DNA of 64,000 nucleotides from contig NBBA01000025.1 in the NCBI GenBank assembly GCA_002794785.1, positions 62,001 to 126,000 on the forward strand, given 5' to 3'. The first letter of the stretch is position 1. Each line of letters starts with the position of its first letter. The DNA is from Coniferiporia sulphurascens (taxonomy: Eukaryota > Basidiomycota > Agaricomycetes > Hymenochaetales > Hymenochaetaceae). Positions 1-10,949 of the stretch are shown here, piece after piece. A program made the position numbers and the translations under genes. Under the pieces are notes generated by a model that worked only from the letters and a program-made list of their open reading frames with translations, did no database searches and had not been told where the DNA came from.

Positions 1-1256
1 CTCTCTTGGTGATGGTGTGCCTGTTCTGGCCGAACAGGAAGTCCTTGCAGGGCACCATGGAGATGCGCAGTGCGGACTGGGGGCGGACTCTGGAAGGGGT
101 TAGGGAGAAAGCGGCTGGGACATTAATTCCCACCACTATGCACTCTGTGTGCATATGGGAGGCGTAGGCCACAGAGTGATGATCAATGATCGTTTCTGTG
201 GTCGGATTTGCTGAGGATGGGCGTGCCGCAAACGTGGTCATGATGTTCCCCTTTACATTGTAGGAAGAGGACAGGACCGGGACTTGGTCTGCAGTGGGGA
301 GGGAAGTGAAGAACTCACAGGACATTTTTGTCAGGGCCATTGCTGACTTCTGGTTTTTGGCCCATATGCCGACTGTCGGGGTGAGGACCAAGGTTGGGTC
401 CTTGGCGTACATGGTGGGGGTGGGGGCACCTTCTGCTGGCGCTTCTTCTTCTTCTGCATTGGGTTGATGACTGCTCCGGTGGCTGGGGCTACTGGAGTTG
501 GATTGGTCGCTGTTGGGGGGGCCGCTGCTGCGGCAACTTGTGTGTAGGAGGTGGGGGCTGCCTGGGGGGCGGGCTGCTGTTGTTGTTGTTGTTGCGGTTG
601 TCGGGGGGCGGGCCTAGAGCTGATGGAGGCCATCTGGCGTGACATAGAAGCTACGTCAGTTGTCAGGCGCTTGACTGCATCTGTCAGCGCCCTCATTTCT
701 GGGGTCACGGGGGCGGTGCCAGGGGTCCCGGTGGTGACCGGGGCCCTTTGGGGGGGCGAGCTGGGGCAAAGGGTTCCAGGAGGGCGATTACTGCCCCCTC
801 CCTCACGAAGTTATAGGCCATCACCGCATTGTGGTGGATGATGTGGTCAGGGTATGTCCTGTCTTGCTCAATGTTGGCCAGCGTCTGTTGGATGTTCCAG
901 AGGAGATCGCCAACAAACTGCACAGCCTTGATGTCGATTGTCTCAGTTGTGGCATTCCTGGTTTGCTGATCAAAGTCATCCAGGGTGTGGGTGAGGGAGT
1001 ACATGAACCCTGTGGTATGCTGTTCGTGTTGTTGGGCTGGGGGTCCTCTCGGTGTGAGAGGTGACATGGCGGCGGAGGAGCGTTTCCGCCCGAGGCTTGC
1101 GCCTCCCACCTGTTGCGGGGGGGTGTGGGGGTCAACCGCCATTGCTGGGGCTGTCTCACCGGTTTCTATGGAGCCATGTATTGACCCTACCGAGGCGGCT
1201 GGGGAGCCGACTCGGGATGTTGCCCTTGATTCCATGCATGCTTGAGTGGTGAAGTC
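1..1256 (-). mobile_element. LINE copy L1, inverted ORF1 piece, cut by the window edge
   Basis: On the minus strand this piece encodes the N-terminal part of the LINE gag-like ORF1, subfamily beta (motifs SRVGSPAASVGSIHGSI and DPHTPPQQVGG). It reads through the conserved block FVGDLLWNIQQTLANIEQDR, a Gln run and a basic stretch. Two frameshifts, near 708 and near 410, break it. It continues beyond the left edge of the window, so the zinc-knuckle end is not seen. At 1256/1257 it abuts the plus-strand piece L2 with no spacer. ORF1 proteins of this type bind the element RNA; this copy cannot make one. Identity rests on clear similarity to the intact ORF1 at 15,687. Confidence 0.85.
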
Positions 1257-2027
1257 ATTACTGGCTGAGCTTTGACTCAGCCTACCGGCACAGACATGGC
1301 CTGATCTCACACTGCAGATGGCACAACCACCCCCCCTGGCCAGCCCAGTTGACCGCCCATGTACTGGGCAGGTGTCACACATTCCGACCCTGGATCCGCA
1401 AGGTCTGGCCCCCCATGACCCACTTCCGACCCACCATACCGAGTGGGCTGACAAAAACCGTCTCCCGGTTCTGCGCTGCTGGCTGAAGCTGACGGGGCAT
1501 CTTAACTGCCTATCCAACTGTACCTCCGCCACCATCCACCTGGCTTTCGCCATGATGGAGATAGAGGGACACCTGACCGATGAAGATATGGACCTGGACC
1601 TCCTCTGGGATTACATGAGTTGTATGCTTGGACCCTGTTCCCAGGACCCATACCCAGCTCTCTTGGAGCTTTCAGGTGCACTCCCTACCTTTCCCTCTGA
1701 CTAGTGCCTGCCCTTTGGACTCCCCCACGTATGTCCCAGCCGGTGCCCTCACCCTCCCTTTCCTATTCTAAACTACCTCCTTTGCCTGCCCTTGTCTGCT
1801 TGGTATTGTTGTAGTGATATGTATTCCTCCCTCCTTCTGTTTCTTTACTAATAGGGGCCCTCCACACCTTGGCACCCTTCAGGGAGCAGGGCCCCTGCCC
1901 AGTTTCATGTGTGGTGTGATGACGGGCGCCTCTGTTGTTATGTAGTTAGGGCCCCCCCTTTGGGGGGGCAGCTTGTAATTATGTAATACTGCAGGAATAA
2001 TAAAATAATTAAATTAAATTAAAAAAA
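1257..2027 (+). mobile_element. LINE copy L2, 3' end only
   Basis: This 5'-truncated copy starts inside the C-terminal part of ORF2 (YWLSFDSAY motif, then the C/H-rich segment HCRWHNHPPWP). It runs through the ORF2 stop near 1704, the complete 3' UTR and the tail of TTAAA repeats ending at 2027. A one-base deletion near 1416 shifts the frame. The 3' UTR holds both conserved hairpins described below. The following base belongs to the inverted piece L3, so the A-rich tail is itself a junction. Confidence 0.85.
1854..1969 (+). other. Conserved two-hairpin structure in LINE 3' UTR (L2 example)
   Basis: A long stem pairs GGGGCCCT (1854-1861) with AGGGCCCC (1888-1895) and encloses a small CCCTTCAGGG hairpin. 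About 55 bases later a second stem, GGGCCCCCCC-TTT-GGGGGGGC (1949-1969), lies just before the tail. The same layout recurs in L4, L5, L8, L9, L10, L11, L12 and L15, with paired changes in some of them. In non-LTR elements the reverse transcriptase often recognises a 3' UTR structure to start target-primed reverse transcription; that role is inferred here. Confidence 0.7.
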
Positions 2028-2924
2028 GGCTGTGCCTGTGCCAGTAAGCTGAGTCAAAGCTTAGCCAGTAGCCCCATAGGGACTGGCGTGGCAGAGAACC
2101 TGGGCGACTGCGGAGAGCTCCCAGCGAGGGTGGTCGACCGACTGCGTGATAAGCTTGCAGGGATGGTGTGAGGGGATACCATTGACAGCCAGGTATTTAT
2201 CGGCTGTTGAGGCCAGTGGGCAGGTGAGTGAGAGGGACCATCGCTCCATGAGTGTGTTGACAGCTGCCTCTTTCAGTGTGGAGGTGGAGGGTGCAAGGGA
2301 GGATGGGGGTAGATTTGTTGTGAACTTCGCCTCGTGGTCTGTCCATTCATTTCCGGGGATGTCGGAGTGACCCGGGCACCATATGAAGTGGATGGAAAGA
2401 TCCGGGTATGAGTCCAATAGAGTCTGGACCCCTGCCCTCCATTGGTGGAGGAGGTGTGCACCTGGGACTGGCGCCCATGTGCGGATAAGGTGGAGTGCCA
2501 TCAGCAAATCCGACAGAAAGAAGATGTTGGATGCGACAGGCAAGAGCTCCTGTAGTTGGTGTGCAGCCCAGCTTGGGGCGGAGGTGAGAGAGAAAATCTC
2601 TGCGTCTGTGGCTGTTGCACAGGTTGGAGAGGCCAGCCGGCGAGATTTGAGGCGGGTGAGGCCCGACATGGCGCAGACAGCTGATCCAGACTTCGAGCCC
2701 ATGTGCAAGCCATCAGTGAACACCTGGAGGTGGGGGAGGGTGCTCAGGGAGCATGTGGCAGCCACGAATTCCTTGCGGGTGTCCTCGCTAACTGGAGTGA
2801 TAGGTGTGGCGAACAAGACTCTTCCAGTCATAAATGCCAGAGGATCTGTCCATGGGGGATGAGTGTATGCAGGGACCGGCTGAACCCAGGGGACCCGGAC
2901 CTGCAGAGAAGTGGAAAAGGGACA
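2028..2924 (-). mobile_element. LINE copy L3, inverted RNase H piece
   Basis: The minus strand encodes the ORF2 RNase H region from the LQVRVPWVQPVPAY motif to the YGG/YWL motif. The first Asp motif (VFTDGLHMG) and the last (WCPGHSDIPGNEWTDHEAK) are recognisable. The usual SDSLTAL motif reads SDLLMAL, so a conserved serine is lost. One base is missing near 2075, which puts the end out of frame. The piece has neither a 5' nor a 3' end of the element. It sits directly against the tail of L2 on one side and against a CATCCTTCTTG block on the other. Confidence 0.85.
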
Positions 2925-4162
2925 CATCCTTCTTGTCCTCTTACCACCACCATCTTGGTTTTGTGGCTGGGGTCAGTTGGGGGAAGTCGCAGCTACCTGA
3001 CCTTGTCTGGACTCTCTGGGACTGGGCATTGTATGAGAGAAGGTTCTGACTCACCCTGGTGCGCTAGGGTTGGTCGTCAGTCGCCATAATGCGGCAGGAA
3101 ACGGGCGCGGAGCTCGCCGGCGGTCTTGGCAACCCGTCGAAAACATTGCCACTGGATGGATTCTCGGTGAGCTTGCATCCCTCTGGTGTCTGCGCTGCCC
3201 TCTCGGGGTGGCATGCTCGTTGGGCCTGCATTGTATGTGGGTTCTGTGGGGGGACACAATGTTAATGTCCTCACAGGGGGGGGAAACCCCCTGCCTTGCA
3301 GTGGGCGGCTTCAGTTGGGAAACCTCGGTTCGGGGCAACTTGGATCGCACCTTCGGGTGCTGAGCACTGCCCTCCTGGGTACCTCGGAGCCCATGTTGTC
3401 CCTGGCATGACAAATCAAAAACTGCCCCCCTAAATTCCCGAAAGGGTCTCTGATGACAGCACTCTGTGCTAAAAGGAGATAGGGGGCTCATAACACATGG
3501 TGTGGCAGTAAGAACCACCCGATGCTGAGAGGCGACAGGGCACCATGGGCCTCTTGGGTGGGTTAGACCCTCTTGAGGTGGTTAGTATCCCCTACTCCCT
3601 GGGATGGCTTTGCCACTGGGGTCGGGTATGCGAGACGGAGATCCTGGTACGATCGCGGATCCAGAAGCGGGAGCTGGGGGTTGACTGGGTGCTTGTCCCA
3701 TGACCCTGGTGCCTGAGTATTCCGGCTGTAATGGCTGTTTCTGAAGCGCATGCCAGGGCACGGGAAAGGGCCTGCATGGAGCGTGCGTCAGCATTCCGGT
3801 GCGCTGAAGTGTAGTGTCTTGGGCCGTAGCGCTGTAGGAGAGTTCCCCTCAGTGGCTCCAGAGGACTAAATCCTCTGTCGGTCCATGTGGGGGTAATTCC
3901 CACTACAGGCTTAAGTTGATTCCCAGAAGCGCAGCGGCGCTCTCCAGGACCTCTATGGTCGGGGGGTCATTCCATATGGGTGTAGTAGTGCCTACGGCGC
4001 CGTGACCTGCACCTGGGGTGGCCTCCTGGTGCGGCACGCCTTACCCTAGTGCGTCACATGCTCATAAGTCGGAGAGGACAGCGGGAGCAGTTTTGCCGGG
4101 CTGCATATCCCGAGGAAGGTGCACACATTGTTTGAGCCCCACAAGGGCGCTCTTAATTCTGG
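2925..4162. other. Unassigned GC-rich segment within the LINE island
   Basis: The segment opens with CATCCTTCTTGTCC-TCTT-ACCACCACCATC, a variant of the LINE 5' leader, but ORF1 does not follow. The minus strand has two Pro/Arg-rich open stretches (3051-3518 and 3592-3903) in which I recognise no domain. The plus strand is also open near 4018-4162 and runs into L4. It may be a decayed 5' region of a distant LINE subfamily or a captured host segment. I see no intron, zinc knuckle or catalytic motif. Confidence 0.4.
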
Positions 4163-6783
4163 TCGAAGGCACACATGCTAAAGGCCTCGTATGCTCTATC
4201 CTAGCAGTAGACATCCAGGGCTTTTTCGATTCAGTGCACCCAAGACAACTCCACCACCAGCTTTTGGAGATGGGATGCCCGCCGGACATGGTGGAGTGGT
4301 GTCTCTCATTCATGACGAACAGGGAAGTGGCCGTCTCATTTGATGGCACAACCCTACCGACTGCACCTAAGCCCGACCTCGGAACCCTGCAAGGGTCCCC
4401 AGTCTCACCAATCCTATCAACAATATTTGCAGGCATTGTGATGCAGCGCTTCCAACAGCGCGGCTCCCAATTGCTAGCATATGTAGATGACCACCTCATC
4501 GCCTGTGTGGGCACATTGGTTACAGCTAACTGCTGATCCCTTGCACAGGCCTACCAACAACTAGACCTCCTCTTTCGCCAAATCGGTCTCAACATCGAAC
4601 CAGCAAAGACAGAGGCCCTCCACTTCCACCCGCCCAGACAGCGAACCGGCTACCACCACTGGGACACCACTGGAATTCAAATCGACGCCACAACCCTAGT
4701 CCGACCCACCAACCCCCTGCGCTGGCTCGGCATCTGGTGGGATGCGGGCCTCACCTTCAAACCACATGTGGAACGTATGCGTTCCAAAGGACTATCAACA
4801 CTGGTGGCACTATGCATTCTTGGTAACACTGAGAGGGGCCTTTCAGCCATCCACCTCCGCTGACTCTACACCGCCTGTGTGTGCACTGTCCTAACCTGGG
4901 GTGCCCCAGTATGGTATCATGGACATTGACAAAAAACCCTAGTCAACTGACTACAGGCCGTGCAGAACACTGCTTGCCGTTGGATATTGGGCGTCTACAA
5001 GGGCGCATCTCCCCACTCTACAAATTTTCTTTGCTCCACTCCCCCTTTCTTCACTTATCTTGAGTATTTAAAGACCACCCATGCACTATGCCTATGGCGT
5101 ACCCCTCACCGTGTAGGGCAGAAAAAGTTCAATCCTAACGCTAACACCCCTTTTTCCCTTTCATTGCAGGTTCGCGTCCCCTGAGTCCAACGGATCCCAG
5201 CGTACATGCACCCCCCCTGGACGGACCCCCTTGCCTTCGGTAAAGGGTGCATCGTCTTCTCACTCCCAAGACAGCCCGTCTCTGCGAACCTATGCGAACA
5301 TTATGTCGCCCAGGCCAGGATATGCTGCACCAACACCTCCCTACAGGTATTCACAGACGGCTCACACATCAGAAATACCTCAGGATCAGCCATCTGCGGC
5401 ATGAAGGGGACACTCCAAGTTAGCTCCCTCAAGCTTGCCTCACCCACTTGCGCCACAGCAACAGATGCTGAAATCTTCTCACTGGCGACTGCTCCGGGCT
5501 GGGCTGCAAGACGACTCCACCACTTACTGCCAGACGTCCAGGAGATCTTCTTCCTCTCGGACTCCCTGACGGCACTCAGCCTATTCCGCACCTGGCCCTC
5601 CGCTTCGGGGGCTCAGCTCCTCCCCCTCTGGAAGGCAGGGGTCGAGACTCTCCTCGACTCATTTCCGAACTTAACCGTTCATTTCCGATGGTGCCCGGGA
5701 CACAAGGACATCCCCGGGAACGAATGGGCAGACTCTGAGGCGAAGTGAGCAAACGAGCTTCCCCCATCTTCCCTTGCCCCCTCTATCTCTGCTCTGAAGG
5801 AAGTGGCAACACACACACTCAGTGATCGCTGGTCCCTTCAGCTGGCCCACCCCCTAGCCTCCACTGCCGACAAATATCTGGCAGTAACAGGGCCCCCCAC
5901 TCAATGACCAAGAAAGCTCATCACAATCTCGGTTGACCACCCTCACGCTGAACTCACTGTGGTGGCACAGGCCCTCTGCCGTGCCGGTCCCTATGGGGGC
6001 TACTGGCTGAGCTTCGACTCAGCCTACCAGCATAGACACAGCCTAATCTCCCACTGCAGATGGCACAATCACCCCCCATGGCCAGCACAGTCAACCTCTC
6101 ATATCCTCGGCAGATGCAAAACCTTCCAGCCCTGGATACGCCGTGTCTGGCCCAAGAGCGACCCCCTCCCCATCTACCACACCGAATGGGCAGATGAAAA
6201 CCACCTTCTAGTCTTAAGGCGTTGGCTATGCCTTACAGGCCACCTCAACCGGATATCCAACCATACGGCGGGGGCGATTCGCCTCGCTTTCGTGGCCATG
6301 GAATTGGACGGCCTCCCCACCGACAACAACCTAGACTTGGACACCCTCAGGGGCTACGTGCGTAGGTTGCTAGGATCCAGGACTCAGGACACGGACCCAG
6401 CCCTTTTGGAGCTCTCAGGTATGCTCCCCCCATTTCCCTCTGACTTGTGACTGCCCTTCGGATTCCATATCGGTTTCTTCTATGGCAATCACAGCCCCTC
6501 CTTTCTGCTTCTAAGGGACTCTTTCTTCCTGACCTTGTTTCGACTTGTTCCGGTACTCTGTAGTCGCGATATGTATGCCTCCCTCTCTCCTCTCTCTCTC
6601 TCACTCCCTTAATAGGGTGCGTAAGTTCACTAGGCCTCCTTGGAGGCACGCGCCCTGCCCAGTTTCACTCGATGAGTGATGACAGGCGCCTCAGTAGTTA
6701 GGTAGTTTACAGGCGGCCCCTTCAGGGCCGCAGGTGTAGTGCATAGCTCAGCAGGAATAATAAATTTAAAAATAAAAAAAAAA
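4163..6783 (+). mobile_element. LINE copy L4, diverged subfamily, RT to 3' end
   Basis: This 5'-truncated copy carries the second half of ORF2. RT motif A (VDIQGFFDSVHP), motif B (LGTLQGSPVSPILS) and motif C (AYVDDHLI) lie at about 4209-4500. The RNase H motifs VFTDGSHI, SDSLTAL and WCPGHKDIPGNEWAD lie at about 5346-5740, followed by the C/H-rich C-terminus, which ends near 6450. At least six in-frame stops are present (for example 4534, 4861, 4927, 4951, 5182 and 5746). Its protein and 3' UTR are clearly more diverged than the other copies, so it is a separate, probably older lineage. The tail ends in poly(A) at 6783. Confidence 0.88.
6615..6731 (+). other. Two-hairpin 3' UTR structure, diverged version (L4)
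   Basis: GGGTGCGT (6615-6622) pairs with ACGCGCCC (6648-6655) around an inner CCTCC-TT-GGAGG hairpin. The distal hairpin GCGGCCCC-TTCA-GGGCCGC covers 6713-6731. The bases differ from the other copies but the pairing is kept, which is the strongest support for the fold. Confidence 0.65.
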
Positions 6784-7160
6784 CCCGGCTCTCTTGGAGC
6801 TTTCAGGTATGCTTCCCCCCTTTCCCTCTGATCTATGACTGCCTTTCGGACTCTCCTGTGTATGTCCTGGCTGGCGCTCTCACCCTCCCTTTCCAATTCT
6901 AAGCTACCCCCTTTTGCCTGATGTTGTTCATTTGGCTTGGCCATAGTAACATGTATTCCTCCCTCCTTCCATTTACTTACTAATAGGGGCCCTTCCCACT
7001 CTGGCTCCCCTCGGGGAGCAGGGCCCCCGCCCAGTTTCATGTGTTGTGCGATGACGGGCGCCTCTGTTGTTATGTAGTTAGGGCCCCCCTTTGGGGGGGC
7101 AGCTTGTAATTATGTAATACTGCAGGAATAATTAAATTAAATTAAATTAAATTAAAAAAA
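6784..7160 (+). mobile_element. LINE copy L5, 3' UTR only
   Basis: A heavily 5'-truncated insertion. It begins with the last ORF2 codons (LLELSGMLPPFPSD), then has the full 3' UTR and a tail of ATTAA repeats. It starts directly after the poly(A) of L4. The first stem is at 6986-7027 and the distal hairpin at 7081-7100. It is typical of target-primed reverse transcription that stopped early. Confidence 0.85.
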
Positions 7161-9524
7161 GGAGGGCAGCGAGGGTGGATAGTCCCTTGGAGTGCATGTG
7201 CTCGACATGAGGCTTGAAGGAAAGGCCTGGGTCCCACCAAATCCCCAGCCACCGAAGCGGGATTGAGGGGCGGATCAGTGTGTTGGGGTCGACTTGTATG
7301 CTGGTGGTGCCCCAGCCTTCATAGCCGGTGTGTCGTCGGGGGGGGTGGAAGTGGAGACACTCCGTTTTGGCAGCCTCGATGTTGAGACCAATGGTGCCGA
7401 ATAGGGTGTCGAGTTGTTGGTAGGCATGGGCGAGGGCATGGCAGTTGGATGCCACTGATGGACCTATGCAGATTAGTAAATGGTCGTTGACATATGCTAG
7501 CGCTGTAGTGCCGGCTTGGTGAAAGCACTGGAGGACTATGCCTGCAAAGATAGTCGACAGAATGGGGGAGACCAGTGATCCTTGCAGAGTACCAAAGTCG
7601 GGTTTTGGGGTGGTGGGGAGGGTGGTGCTGTTGAAAGCAATGGCTACCTGCTGGTCTGTCATGAAAGACAAACACCAGTTGGCCAAATCAGGTGCACAAC
7701 CGAGGTCTAACAGTTGTTGGTGGAGGAGTTGGGGGTGTACTGAGTCGAAGAAACCATGAATGTCAACCGCGAGGACTGAACAAACTAGGCCCTCCAAGTG
7801 GGCATGCTCCGCAATCTGTAGAAGGTGTTGGGCAGTGTCATAGACCAAATGGCCTTGATGCCCCCCATATTGGTTAGGTGGCTGCCAGTCCCACGTGTTG
7901 GCAGGGTACTGGAGCCGGTTAGCTATAATCTTTTCGAGGAGTTTCCCGAGGGTCTCTTTGAGGGTTATGGGCCGGTATGAGCATGGCGAGAAGGGGTCCT
8001 TCTTGTTAGGCTTCTGTAGCATCACCACTTTTGCCGCCTGCCAACACTCAGGGTGGTGCCCTAGGTGCAGACAGTCATTGAAAAGTGATAGAATCTCATT
8101 GGGGTAGGCATCAACCACCCATTTCAGGGGTCGATAGCCTATTCCCGAGAGGCCCGGAGCCGACAAGTTGGAGGTGTCGGACAGTGCCCCTGTGAGCTCC
8201 GACAGGAGTATGGGCAGGGCAGCTGGGTTGGTTGGTGGTGGCAGGGTGTTGGCCCTTGCCTGGGGTGGGGGGGGCATGAAGAAGGTTTCGTGGAAGAGCT
8301 CACCTTTCTCAACATCCATCTGGGTGAAGGAGCCATCTCGCCTCTTGAGCAAGGGGATGGGAGTTGGTCGGTTGCCAAGGCCACGTTTGGCCCAGTTCCA
8401 GATGTTGGAGGCATCCGCTTCCAATGCCTGGTTGGCATAGAACTGCCGTTTGGCTGTCCTAACTCCTCTCTTGAAGGCATGTCGTGCTGCTGCATGCTGA
8501 AAGGGAGTGGTGGCCATCATAATGGTGGATAGAAGGTTCTTGCAGTGGGGAGACCACCACGGGACTTCCGTTTTCGACGGTTTTGAGAGGCAGGTGAATG
8601 GCTGGAGGGCGGTGACCATAGAGTTGATGACTGCCTTAGCTTTAATGTCCAAGGTGTGGGTGTTGCGCCCCGGTAGGCGGAAGGCTGCTTCGAGGAGGGG
8701 GAAGGCGATGTCAGTCCATTCTTCCTTGTCGGCTGGGAGGAGCCGGCGGGTTTTTAGGACCGGAGGGGGGGGCCGAAATGGCAATGACCACCTAAGTATA
8801 GCATGGTCAGACAATGGGGAGGGGTCAGAGGTAGCCAAATCTAGAATAGAGTTGGGGTTGACCAAGGGTGGGACCCAGATCATGTCAATGGGGCATCAAT
8901 GGCATTTGCCATCAGGCCGCAAGTCACAGTCAGGAAGATGGGCAGGCGCCAGGCCATGCCCACGGAAAAAGTCATCAAGAGGTTGAGCCCCAAGTCGTCT
9001 CGTCATGGGATGGGGAATTCGGACCACAAGTGGTGGTGATGGTTGAAGTCGCCCACCATGAGTAGAGTGGTGGCCAGTTCCAAGGAAAGTGAGAATATAA
9101 AGGACTCACCTGGGTACTGGGGGGAGGTGTTTTCGCGATCCAGGGGGTGCATGCCATAGTAGTTGCACACCCAGAGGGTGAGTTGGGATCGGACCTCCAC
9201 TGTCAATACATCGGTGCCATGGGATGCGGTGCCGAGGATTGACCATGAAGTGGGGGGGAGGGCTTGGGAGATGTACATGACTACCCTGGGGCGAACCTCA
9301 GGGGGTAGAACCGGCATATATCCTGGGATGGTGGGGACATTAAAGACTGGGGAGCCAGCTGGGTCGGTGAGTGAGGGTTGCAGCCCTATTTGATACCAGG
9401 GTGGTTCCTGTATAAGAATTAGGTGCAGGGGGGAGGGGTCAGTAGTGAGGACTGGGATTAGGGAATGAATCACCGCTAGTGAGTGGGCGGCATTCCACTG
9501 AAGGATAGAGAGTGTCTCTATCAT
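7161..9524 (-). pseudogene. LINE ORF2 fragment: endonuclease and reverse transcriptase (L6)
   Basis: The start at 9524 (MIETLSILQWN) matches the other ORF2 copies. The APE-type endonuclease shows the Asn (LQWN), Glu (IQEPPW) and GDFN motifs, then IDMIW and LSDHAIL. A TGG-to-TGA stop near 9005 and a one-base deletion just after it break the endonuclease. From 8883 to 7161 the RT reads openly for over 570 codons, with motif A (VDIHGFFDSVHP) and motif B (FGTLQGSLVSPILS). Motif C reads AYVNDHLL, so the first Asp of the YxDD box is Asn and the RT should be dead. No function is expected. Confidence 0.85.
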
Positions 9525-9571
9525 ATATCCTCCATCTGTTTGTCGGTGGGGTCAGCGTCGAGGGCCTCAAT
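7161..9571 (-). mobile_element. LINE copy L6, inverted, ORF1 end through RT
   Basis: On the minus strand this holds the last codons of ORF1 (near 9570-9521), the ATGA overlap and ORF2 up to the segment after the RT palm (HVEHMHSKGLSTLAAL). It stops abruptly against the L5 tail. It lacks RNase H and any 3' UTR. Its 5' part is next to a LINE leader-like block and then a plus-strand RT piece (L7), so the pair L6/L7 is a large inverted repeat within the RT region. Confidence 0.88.
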
Positions 9572-9654
9572 CATCACCCTTCTTGTCCTCTTACCACCAC
9601 CATCTCACCCCCACTCTGGGGTCGTCTCTGGTCAGTCGCAGCAACCCATGTCTT
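9572..9654 (+). other. Leader-like junction block between inverted LINE pieces
   Basis: Begins CATCACCCTTCTTGTCC-TCTT-ACCACCACCATC, close to the block at 2925 and to the true LINE leader at 15,629. It is followed by about 50 bases of unassigned sequence before the RT of L7 starts. It separates the inverted copy L6 from the direct copy L7. Confidence 0.5.
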
Positions 9655-10885
9655 TCCCACTGCCCCTAAACCCGACTTCGGCACCCCACAGGGATCGCCC
9701 ATCTCCCCCATCCTATCAATGATCTTCATGGGGGTGGTCCTCCGGCACTTCCACCAAGCCAGCACCACAGCCCTGGCATATGTTGACGACCACTTACTCA
9801 TTTGCATAGGTCCCTCAGTGGCTTCCAACTGCCATGCACTGGCCCACACATACCAGCAACTCGACGCCCTCTTCGGCACCATCAGTCTCAACATCGAAGC
9901 TGCCAAGACGGAATGCCTCCACTTCCACCCCCCCCAACGACAGACCGGCTATGATGGCTGGGACACAGCCGGGGTTCAGGTCGACCCCAACACTCTGATT
10001 CGCCCCTCAATCCCCCTCCGGTGGTTGGGGATATGGTGGGACCCAGGCCTCTCCTTCAAGCCCCATGTCGAGCGCATGTGCTCCAAGGGACTCTCCACCC
10101 TCGCCACTCTCCGCATATTAGGCAACACCCAACGCAGTATCTCGGCCCTCCTCCTCTGCCGCCTATACACCTCCTGCATCCGATCTGTGCTTGCATGGGG
10201 AGCGCTGGTATGGTACCATGGTCGCCGCCAAAAAACATTGGTAAACTGCCTACAGGCTGTGCAAAACACGGCTTGCAGATGGATCCTAGGCATCTTTAAA
10301 GGTGTCTCCCCCTACTCCACAAATTTTCTTTGTTCCATTCCTCCTCTCCCTTTCTATTTCGAATATATAAAGACGACCCATTCCCTATGCCTTTGGTGAA
10401 CCCCCCACTCTATCGGCCAAAAACTTTTTAAAAATGTAGCTAATAGACCTTTCTCCCTTTCTTTGCAGGTCCAGGCCCCCTGGGTCCAACAGGTCCCAGC
10501 ATACACGCATCCCCCATGGACAGACCCCCTGGATTTCACAAAAGGCCGAGTCTGCTTCACCACGCCCATCACCCCAGTTAGCGCCGATACTCAAAAGTCA
10601 TTTGTGACCGCTGCGTGCCAACTAGGCCTCACCCCACACATACAAGTGTTCACGGATGGCTCCCACATTGACAATAAGTCGGGCTCAGCCATCTGTGCCA
10701 TGCTCGGCCACACCCAACTCCGGTCCCGACAACTGGAGTCCCCCACATGTGCCACAGCCATGGACACTGAGGAGTTCTCCCTCGCCACGGCCCCGGGCTG
10801 GGTGGCACGCCGCCTCCCGGCTCAACTGCAGGTCGCATCGGACATTTTCTTTCTGTCCGATTCGCTGACCGCCCTACACCTTTTC
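9655..10885 (+). mobile_element. LINE copy L7, RT motif B to mid RNase H
   Basis: An internal ORF2 piece. It starts just before RT motif B (FGTPQGSPISPILSMIF), contains an intact YVDD motif C (AYVDDHLLICIG) and has a TGA after SLCLW at 10,397. It reads on through the RNase H start (VFTDGSHIDNKSGSAI) to SDSLTALHLF, where it is cut by the 5' end of L8. The expected remainder of L7 is not found after L8, so a deletion or rearrangement has removed it. Confidence 0.87.
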
Positions 10886-10949
10886 CATCCTTCTTGACCA
10901 GTAACCACCACCATCGAAATTTTTGCAGGCAGCTAAAACTCCTCAACAA

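Noticed and set aside
705..1553. Long minus-strand ORF read as one protein
   Set aside because: Its first half is antisense to the L2 ORF2 end and its second half is L1 ORF1; the frame is a chance fusion across a junction.
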